Below are positions 7,839 through 12,332 of a stretch of 12,332 nucleotides of DNA, one piece after another. Both the position numbers and the translations under genes were made by a program. Source of the DNA: Pseudomonadota bacterium (lineage in GTDB: Bacteria > Desulfobacterota > JADFVX01); the NCBI GenBank assembly GCA_015222555.1, contig JADFVM010000227.1, positions 1-12,332 on the forward strand. The letters run 5' to 3'. Under the pieces are notes generated by a model. It saw nothing but the letters and a program-made list of their open reading frames with translations. It made no database searches and was not told the DNA's origin. Each line of letters opens with the position of its first letter. The first letter of the stretch is position 1.

Positions 7839-7867
7839 AGCATACCAGAGGTTTTTTTTGTAGTCAA
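7839..7867 (-). promoter_or_regulatory. Predicted promoter for the activase gene
   Basis: Read on the minus strand, TTGACT (7867-7862) and TATGCT (7844-7839) are separated by exactly 17 nt, with a T-rich region upstream. Transcription would start near 7832, giving an untranslated leader of about 85 nt to the TTG start at 7747. This position excludes the in-frame ATGs at 7876 and 7843, so it bears on start choice. Confidence 0.55.
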
Positions 7868-8078
7868 ATAAATCAAAGCAGATTAATAAAAAATTCTGCG
7901 CACATAGAATGAGAAAATTTGTTCACTGCATATGTGCCAAGATGGGAAGAAGACAAGATTGTTATTTATCTGTTGCTTGATTATCTCGTGGGAGAAGGGC
8001 AGAATGACAACAGACTCAGATTGAGGCAGCATTAAGGCTTGAATTTTGAGATATTGAAGACATGAAAAACAAGAGTAT

Positions 8079-8151
8079 GACGCAGATTCTCACTGATTAA
8101 TTATGATGAAAAATGGCAGGTGCTCATAGAAAACCAGTGAGAATCAGTGTC
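8079..8151. repeat. Long-looped 17-bp inverted repeat downstream of the FKBP gene
   Basis: The arm at 8079-8095 (GACGCAGATTCTCACTG) matches the reverse complement of 8135-8151 at 15 of 17 positions. The inner 11 bp (GATTCTCACTG / CAGTGAGAATC) are perfect, around a 39-nt spacer. It is followed by a small AATCA/TGATT pair and, at 8161-8174, ATAGTT/AACTAT across the FKBP stop codon. No T-run follows, so it is a poor intrinsic terminator. A dispersed repeat or a structured 3' UTR is as likely. Confidence 0.6.
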
Positions 8152-8170
8152 TGATTATTTATAGTTGAAA

Positions 8171-8638
8171 CTATGCCTGATGATCCCCTTCATGAACACC
8201 GAGTACTTTAAGCCTGAGATGGACCGTTTCTCCTGCCAGGGGATGATTAAAGTCCAGCACAATAGTTTCATCCTTAACCTCAATCACTCTGGGGAAAACA
8301 GGGCGGCCCTGAGAATCAACATTCTGAAGCTGTGCCCCTACCTGTTGAGCCTCTTTAGGCACAAGATTTTTGCTCAATTCTTTCACGGCATTATCATGGT
8401 ATATTCCATACCCTTCTTCCGGAGTAAGAGTGAACTCTTTTACCTCCTCAGGCGCCATCCCCTCAAGCGCTTTTTCCATGCCAGCCATGATCTGGTTTTG
8501 ACCATGAATATAGGTGGAAGGCGTCTTATCGGCATTGGTATCGAGCACAAATTTACTTAATTCACCGCTTTCTTCCATTTCCCTTTCTACGCTTATTGTA
8601 TACACAAAGGTAACAAGCTTACCTGCTGATACGTTCAT
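8171..8638 (-). CDS. FKBP-type peptidyl-prolyl cis-trans isomerase, SlyD-like
   Basis: A 155-aa cytoplasmic prolyl isomerase and probable chaperone of the SlyD branch. It aligns along its length with E. coli SlyD: the FKBP strand with YIHG (43-46), the EKALEGM turn (55-61), TLTPEEGYG (70-78), the insert-in-flap chaperone domain (about 80-130), and the closing DFNHPLAGETVHLRLKVLGV (129-148). Two differences are visible. There is extra sequence of about ten residues near 17-40, before YIHG. The protein also ends soon after the FKBP core, without the His/Cys-rich tail that binds nickel in E. coli SlyD, so a metallochaperone role is unlikely. The ATG at 8638 follows GGAG (8648-8651) with 9-nt spacing. 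It is divergent from the Bax inhibitor-1 gene and appears monocistronic. Confidence 0.93.
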   Translation of the reverse strand: MNVSAGKLVTFVYTISVEREMEESGELSKFVLDTNADKTPSTYIHGQNQIMAGMEKALEGMAPEEVKEFTLTPEEGYGIYHDNAVKELSKNLVPKEAQQVGAQLQNVDSQGRPVFPRVIEVKDETIVLDFNHPLAGETVHLRLKVLGVHEGDHQA

Positions 8639-8685
8639 AATATCTTTCTCCTTAAAATAATTTAACTGCCCATAACAAGCCCTAT

Positions 8686-8714
8686 ATTATATATACTTTC
8701 ATGTTGCAATAACA
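8686..8714 (-). promoter_or_regulatory. Possible promoter for the FKBP gene
   Basis: A perfect TATAAT on the minus strand (8691-8686) lies about 50 nt upstream of the ATG. The hexamer 17 nt further upstream (TGTTAT, 8714-8709) is a poor -35. TTGCAA is nearby but only 12 nt from the -10. Confidence 0.3.
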
Positions 8715-8787
8715 GGAAAAAAATATAGCTCATGTTGACGACAAGCTATATAATCAACAAAATTCTTCCTTTTATTGCCCATTTATA

Positions 8788-8796
8788 TGCTATAAT
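8788..8796 (+). promoter_or_regulatory. Extended -10 promoter for the Bax inhibitor-1 gene
   Basis: TGCTATAAT (8788-8796) is a consensus extended -10 element, about 88 nt upstream of the ATG. No good -35 lies at the usual distance, which is acceptable for extended -10 promoters. A second TATAAT at 8749-8754 lies only 8 nt from TTGACG (8735-8740), so that pair is not a normal promoter. Confidence 0.45.
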
Positions 8797-8883
8797 GACC
8801 CTTTTATTCTGGGAACAAAATTGTACTTTCCCTGTCAAACTTGATCAAGAGATTAAAAACTTATAAGGAGATAATTTATAAAA

Positions 8884-9594
8884 ATGGAATTCGAAAAAAA
8901 CATCCCTCAAATGAAAACCCGAAGCGATGTTCAGGCTGAACAGACGCGTTTTATATTAAAGGTCTATAACTGGATGGCGGGCGGCTTGGTAACAACTGGT
9001 GTCATAGCTTATGCCGCGGCGAACTCTGAAACTGTTTTAAATATTTTACTTTCTAACCGGCTCATTCCAATTGCTCTCATCATCGCTCAATTTGCACTGG
9101 TAATTGCCCTGGCAGGATGGGTAATGAAGATGTCTGCTAAAATGGCTGCATTACTTTTCTTTGGTTATGCCATCCTTACGGGTCTCACCTTTTCATTTAT
9201 ATTTTTAGCCTACACTAATAGCTCTATCGCCTCTACCTTTGTTATAACAGCCGGCACATTTGGAGCGATGTCGCTTTACGGCGCGACGACAAAGAAGGAT
9301 CTTTCCTCATGGGGAAGTTTCTTATTTATGGGGCTCATTGGAATTATCATTGCGTCCGTTGTAAATATCTTTCTCCATAGCAGCATGTTGTCCTGGGTTG
9401 TTTCATGCATTGGCGTTCTTGTCTTTACAGGCCTCACAGCCTATGATACACAGAAGATCCTGAGAATGAACATCATTGGCAATGAAGGGACGGAAGAGGA
9501 CACAAAAGAAGCGATTCGTGGGGCGCTGACCCTTTACCTCGATTTTATTAACCTTTTTCTCATGTTGCTGAGGTTGATGGGCGACAGAAGATAA
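8884..9594 (+). CDS. Bax inhibitor-1 / YccA (YbhL) family integral membrane protein
   Basis: A 236-aa inner-membrane protein of the TMBIM/BI-1 family, whose bacterial member BsYetJ is a pH-sensitive calcium leak channel. Seven hydrophobic segments are visible at about 27-48, 60-82, 86-108, 115-135, 143-165, 168-186 and 212-232, after a charged cytoplasmic N-terminus. The signature GLTAYDTQK is at 183-191. D188, plus D220 in LYLDFINLF, correspond to the aspartate dyad that gates BsYetJ. Length is normal for the family. AAGGAG at 8865-8870 lies 13 nt from the ATG, longer than ideal, but no better in-frame start exists. It is transcribed alone and ends at a strong terminator. Calcium or stress function is inferred from the family only. 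Confidence 0.93.
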   Translation: MEFEKNIPQMKTRSDVQAEQTRFILKVYNWMAGGLVTTGVIAYAAANSETVLNILLSNRLIPIALIIAQFALVIALAGWVMKMSAKMAALLFFGYAILTGLTFSFIFLAYTNSSIASTFVITAGTFGAMSLYGATTKKDLSSWGSFLFMGLIGIIIASVVNIFLHSSMLSWVVSCIGVLVFTGLTAYDTQKILRMNIIGNEGTEEDTKEAIRGALTLYLDFINLFLMLLRLMGDRR

Positions 9595-9620
9595 AAGAAG
9601 CAGATTAATCAATGCGATAA

Positions 9621-9654
9621 AAAAAGGCGACCCTGCAAGAAGGGCCGCCTTTTT
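9621..9654. terminator. Strong bidirectional Rho-independent terminator
   Basis: The stem pairs GGCG (9626-9629) with CGCC (9646-9649) and CCCT (9631-9634) with AGGG (9641-9644), with one A-C mismatch and a 6-nt loop. It is flanked by AAAAA on the left and TTTTT on the right, so it works in both directions. It separates the convergent Bax inhibitor-1 and leuA genes. Confidence 0.88.
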
Positions 9655-9681
9655 ATTTATCTAAATGACTATACTCGGGCA

Positions 9682-11214
9682 TCAGGGAAGATCAGTCCAG
9701 ATCTTTTTCTTCCTGTACTCCAGTTTATTCATAGCATTAATGTAAGCCTTTGCACTGGCAACGATAATATCCGTATGGGCGCCCTGTCCGATGACAGTTT
9801 TACCTTCCTCTTCAACACGCACCGTCACCTCTCCCTGAGCATCCATGCCGCTTGTAATTGAGCTGACAGAATATCTGACCAGTTTACTCTTCGTCTTCGT
9901 GATTTTTGCGATCGTCTCATAAACGGCATCGACAGGGCCAACGCCAAAGCCGGCTTTCTGTCTCATCTCACCATCGACTTCCATCTGAACGGTAGCCGTT
10001 GGAACCGTTACCGTCCCGCTGCTTACATTAAGATAAACAAGCTTGTATTTGTCCGGGATTCTGATGACCTCATCGGCAATTATGGCATCCAGATCTTCAT
10101 CAAATATTTCCTTTTTCTTGTCGGCCAGGCTTTTAAAGCGGACGAATGTCTTTTCCAGATTTTTATCATCAAGGTCATAGCCCAGTTCTTTTATTCTCTC
10201 TTTAAATGCATGCCTCCCGGAGTGTTTCCCAAGGACAAGAAGGTTATGCGACAAGCCCACTGATTCAGGGGTCATAATCTCATAGGTACTCTTTTCCTTC
10301 AACACGCCGTCCTGATGGATGCCAGCCTCATGCGCAAAGGCATTGGCACCTACAATCGCCTTGTTCGGCTGAACCACCATGCCTGTGATATGCGTCACCA
10401 GCCGACTGGTGGGATAAAGGTTCTCCGTCGCTATTCCTGTCGTATATTTAAGGAGGTCGCCTCTCGTCCTGATGGCCATGACGATCTCTTCCAGAGAAGC
10501 ATTCCCTGCTCGCTCACCAATGCCATTGATAGTACACTCAACCTGGCCTGCACCGTTTTCAATGGCGGCAAGTGAATTAGCCACGGCAAGACCAAGATCG
10601 TTATGACAGTGTACACTGATTACTGTCTCATCAATATTGGGCACCTGGTCATGAATAGTCTTTATGAGTTGACCGAATTCGGACGGAATGGCATAACCCA
10701 CCGTATCGGGGATGTTAACCGTCGTCGCGCCTGCCTTTATGACAGCCTCAACAACCCGGCAAAGGTAATCAACGTCACTTCTTACGGCATCTTCTGCAGA
10801 AAATTCAATATTGTCCGTATAGGATTTCGCATGTTTAACGGCAGCAACGGCCGCTTCAAGAACCTCTTCTCTGCTCTTCTTGAGCTTGTGCTTAAGATGT
10901 ATGTCAGAGGTGGCAATAAAGGTGTGGATTCTCGGGTTTGCCCCCTTCTTCAAGGCCTCCCATGCACGGTCTATATCTTTTTTATTTGCCCTGGCAAGGC
11001 CGGCAACCTGGCAATCCTTAACGGCGTTGGCCACTTTTTTTACAGCGTCAAAATCTCCATCTGATGCGATGGGAAAGCCGGCCTCTATGATATCCACCTT
11101 AAGCTTTTCAAGCTGGTGGGCAACACGGATTTTTTCATCCACATTCATGCTGGCGCCTGGAGATTGCTCTCCGTCTCTCAGCGTAGTATCAAATATTTTT
11201 ATTCTTTTATTCAT
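9682..11214 (-). CDS. leuA: 2-isopropylmalate synthase
   Basis: Condenses acetyl-CoA with 2-oxoisovalerate, the first committed step of leucine biosynthesis, in the cytoplasm. At 510 aa it has the usual bacterial length. The N-terminal TIM barrel starts with FDTTLRDGEQ (8-17). Divalent-metal ligands are visible as D9, H202 and H204 (VHCHNDLG) and N238 (GNASLEE). GKHSGRHAF (329-337) and the linker region follow. The C-terminal regulatory domain (about 390-505), which gives leucine feedback inhibition, contains GFGVGPVDAVYETI (422-435). The start MNKRIKIFDTTLRDGEQ matches the family pattern, although no Shine-Dalgarno is seen before the ATG (only CGCAAAAAAG). It lies 105 nt downstream of pssA on the same strand. 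Citramalate and homocitrate synthases are relatives, but length and domain layout favour LeuA. Confidence 0.95.
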   Translation of the reverse strand: MNKRIKIFDTTLRDGEQSPGASMNVDEKIRVAHQLEKLKVDIIEAGFPIASDGDFDAVKKVANAVKDCQVAGLARANKKDIDRAWEALKKGANPRIHTFIATSDIHLKHKLKKSREEVLEAAVAAVKHAKSYTDNIEFSAEDAVRSDVDYLCRVVEAVIKAGATTVNIPDTVGYAIPSEFGQLIKTIHDQVPNIDETVISVHCHNDLGLAVANSLAAIENGAGQVECTINGIGERAGNASLEEIVMAIRTRGDLLKYTTGIATENLYPTSRLVTHITGMVVQPNKAIVGANAFAHEAGIHQDGVLKEKSTYEIMTPESVGLSHNLLVLGKHSGRHAFKERIKELGYDLDDKNLEKTFVRFKSLADKKKEIFDEDLDAIIADEVIRIPDKYKLVYLNVSSGTVTVPTATVQMEVDGEMRQKAGFGVGPVDAVYETIAKITKTKSKLVRYSVSSITSGMDAQGEVTVRVEEEGKTVIGQGAHTDIIVASAKAYINAMNKLEYRKKKIWTDLP

Positions 11215-11237
11215 CTTTTTTGCGTGAAATTAAGTGT

Positions 11238-11256
11238 TCAGGACATTGAGTCCTGA
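11238..11256 (-). promoter_or_regulatory. Stem-loop in the leuA leader
   Basis: TCAGGAC (11238-11244) and GTCCTGA (11250-11256) form a perfect 7-bp stem with a 5-nt loop, 23 nt before the leuA ATG. On the minus strand, upstream GTGTCAG can also pair with CTGAACAC at the base, giving a competing fold. No T-run follows, so it is not a terminator by itself. A control element for leuA translation or elongation is inference. Confidence 0.4.
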
Positions 11257-11270
11257 GGTATGCTGACACC

Positions 11271-11295
11271 AAAAAAAGCCATTAAAGGATTTAAT
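11271..11295 (-). terminator. Weak terminator-like hairpin between pssA and leuA
   Basis: On the minus strand, ATTAAA-TCC-TTTAAT (11295-11281) is followed by GGC and seven T (11277-11271). The stem is entirely A-T, so termination would be weak. It might reduce readthrough from pssA into leuA or act in attenuation. Confidence 0.35.
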
Positions 11296-11319
11296 AGGAT
11301 TTTGATGGTCTTAGACTAT

Positions 11320-12096
11320 CTAGGATTCAATGTCTCTCGTCTTATTTTTTAGATGACTGCGGTCTCTTTTCTTTCTTCTACTCAGGTTGAGCATCAGTTC
11401 AACAGGTCCCGATGCGAGGTAAACAATGCCTATCATAAAAAGGACGACCTGAGGTTCAGCAACGATGAGAATCAGAAGAAGAACGGCCACTACCAGCAGA
11501 CCAAAAGGCTTTCTGTTAGATAATTCAAGCTCTTTAAAGCTTCGATAGGTAACATTTGATACCATCAAAAAGGCCAGGAGATAGATCATTAAGAGGATTG
11601 TCATATGTTTGGTATCCCCTATTCCCCCCAGATAGTATGACAATAGCACGGTAATGGCTATCATACCGGCAGCAGCAGGCGAAGGCACCCCTTTAAACTT
11701 TGTCTTCTCCACGGTCTCAACCTGGACATTAAAGCGCGCAAGCCTTAGAGCCGCACAGGTTAGATAAAGGAAAGCGGCCAGCCAGCCATACTTGCCAAAG
11801 GGAATAAGCGCCCAGGTATAGGCAAGAAAGGCAGGCGCCACACCGAATGATATCAGGTCTGCCAATGAGTCATATTCAACACCAAACCTGCTTGTCGTAC
11901 CGGTAAGCCTGGCAACTTTCCCGTCAAGGGTATCAAATATTGCTGAGATGACAATCGCCTTGGCCGCCCAGACAAAATCCCCCTTATGAGAGGATATGAT
12001 GGAAAAAAAGCCAAAGAACAAGGCCGCCGTTGTAAAGAGATTAGGCAGTATGTAAATACCTTTCTTCATATTGTCCTTTGATAGTTTATGTCCCAT
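11320..12096 (-). CDS. pssA: CDP-diacylglycerol--serine O-phosphatidyltransferase
   Basis: An integral-membrane enzyme that makes phosphatidylserine from CDP-diacylglycerol and L-serine. The 258-aa protein carries the CDP-alcohol phosphatidyltransferase motif D-G-x2-A-R-x8-G-x3-D-x3-D at 58-80 (D58, G59, A62, R63, G72, D76, D80), preceded by D55. ILPNLFTTAALFFGFFSI (16-33) is the typical first membrane helix of bacterial type II PssA. Further hydrophobic segments lie at about 42-54, 84-120, 140-158, 166-181, 197-212 and 216-230. The tail (239-252) is strongly basic. The start ATG overlaps the psd stop codon by one base (TAATG) and has GGGAG 10 nt upstream. A second in-frame ATG at residue 10, with AAAGGA, is an alternative. 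It feeds its product directly to the upstream-encoded Psd. Confidence 0.96.
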   Translation of the reverse strand: MGHKLSKDNMKKGIYILPNLFTTAALFFGFFSIISSHKGDFVWAAKAIVISAIFDTLDGKVARLTGTTSRFGVEYDSLADLISFGVAPAFLAYTWALIPFGKYGWLAAFLYLTCAALRLARFNVQVETVEKTKFKGVPSPAAAGMIAITVLLSYYLGGIGDTKHMTILLMIYLLAFLMVSNVTYRSFKELELSNRKPFGLLVVAVLLLILIVAEPQVVLFMIGIVYLASGPVELMLNLSRRKKRDRSHLKNKTRDIES

Positions 12097-12332
12097 TATT
12101 TCATCACTCCCAGGATGGTCTCTCCTGCAACAACGGTTTCACCGATTTCCACTTTAATATCCGAATCGGCCGGGAAATAGATGTCTACCCTTGAACCGAA
12201 ACGTATAAGGCCGAACCTCTCACCCCGCTCAAGTGTATCTCCGGCGTCCACATAACAGACGATCCTTCTGGCAACGAGCCCGGCTATTTGAACAAATAAA
12301 AGTTTCCTGCCATCCTCCGTTTCCATGACAAC
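12096..12332 (-). CDS. psd: Phosphatidylserine decarboxylase, C-terminal part (cut by window edge)
   Basis: Decarboxylates phosphatidylserine to phosphatidylethanolamine at the membrane. Only the last 78 residues are in the window. The frame is open to the edge, and the ATG at 12326 is internal (VVMETEDGRK), so the true start lies outside. Visible hallmarks are FVQIAGLVARRIVCY and the self-processing site FGLIRFGSRVD. Cleavage at Gly-Ser of such enzymes yields a short alpha chain with an N-terminal pyruvoyl group; here that chain would start at the serine of RFGSRVD and be about 32 residues long. The GSR rather than GST site suggests the shorter Psd-A type, inferred without an alignment. The stop overlaps the pssA start, so the two are translationally coupled. 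Confidence 0.93.
   Translation of the reverse strand, partial: VVMETEDGRKLLFVQIAGLVARRIVCYVDAGDTLERGERFGLIRFGSRVDIYFPADSDIKVEIGETVVAGETILGVMK

Larger units (their letters stand above)
7748..8170. other. 423-bp non-coding stretch between slyD-like gene and activase gene
   Basis: No credible gene is visible. The left part (7748-7867) holds the ribosome binding site, leader and promoter of the activase gene. The middle (7868-8078) is unremarkable and AT-rich. It has one 30-codon plus-strand reading frame (7932-8024) without a ribosome binding site or recognisable sequence. The right part (8079-8174) holds a 17-bp imperfect inverted repeat and a small hairpin over the stop codon of the FKBP gene. 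Confidence 0.7.

Noticed and set aside
7748..7876. N-terminal 43-residue extension of the activase frame, as a membrane anchor or signal
   Set aside because: It overlaps the predicted promoter, is driven by A/T runs, and a well-placed TTG start with a ribosome binding site lies downstream.
7932..8024. 30-codon plus-strand ORF (MCQDGKKTR...) in the non-coding stretch
   Set aside because: No ribosome binding site, no recognisable sequence, and a length expected by chance.
8735..8754. TTGACG and TATAAT as a promoter for the Bax inhibitor-1 gene
   Set aside because: The spacing is only 8 nt; the extended -10 at 8788-8796 is more plausible.
10603..11064. 153-codon plus-strand frame opposite leuA
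   Set aside because: Antisense to conserved LeuA catalytic motifs, with no ribosome binding site or family resemblance.
11215..11319. T-box or leucine leader-peptide attenuator before leuA
   Set aside because: No T-box consensus, no short ORF with clustered leucine codons and no strong antiterminator/terminator pair; only unspecific hairpins.

Overview
The window looks like chromosomal DNA from an anaerobic deltaproteobacterium (Desulfobacterota/Desulfuromonadota sense). The best evidence is the gene order psd-pssA-leuA on the minus strand, which I recall from Geobacter and relatives. It is supported by a large acyl-CoA-dehydratase-type activase, typical of strict anaerobes. Intergenic DNA is clearly AT-rich. 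I saw no tRNA, rRNA, CRISPR array, phage gene or transposase.

Layout: (1) 10-1281, plus strand: an endonuclease III-like DNA glycosylase and a nitroreductase-family flavoprotein, 6 nt apart. (2) 1282-1501: an AT-rich leader with two perfect inverted repeats. (3) 1502-2620, plus strand: cyclopropane-fatty-acyl-phospholipid synthase (cfa). (4) 2740-7747, minus strand: a two-gene unit. It encodes a giant protein (two fused BadF/HgdC-type ATPase modules plus a DUF2229 module) and a 517-residue cysteine-containing partner. (5) 7748-8170: non-coding DNA with a good minus-strand promoter and a 17-bp imperfect inverted repeat. (6) 8171-8638, minus strand: a SlyD-like FKBP prolyl isomerase. (7) 8884-9594, plus strand: a Bax inhibitor-1 family membrane protein, divergent from the FKBP gene and followed by a strong bidirectional terminator. 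(8) 9682-12332, minus strand: psd (cut by the window edge), pssA and leuA.

Working together: psd and pssA overlap by one base (TAATG) and catalyse consecutive steps from CDP-diacylglycerol through phosphatidylserine to phosphatidylethanolamine. leuA follows after a 105-nt leader. Cfa modifies the acyl chains of such phospholipids but is not in the same operon. The least understood part is the activase pair. It resembles a self-contained ATP-driven low-potential electron-transfer machine, with a pseudo-dimeric ATPase fused to one reductase-like module and a separate second module. No neighbouring gene names a substrate. This is the best candidate here for an undescribed system, though related proteins are already known as uncharacterised conserved families.
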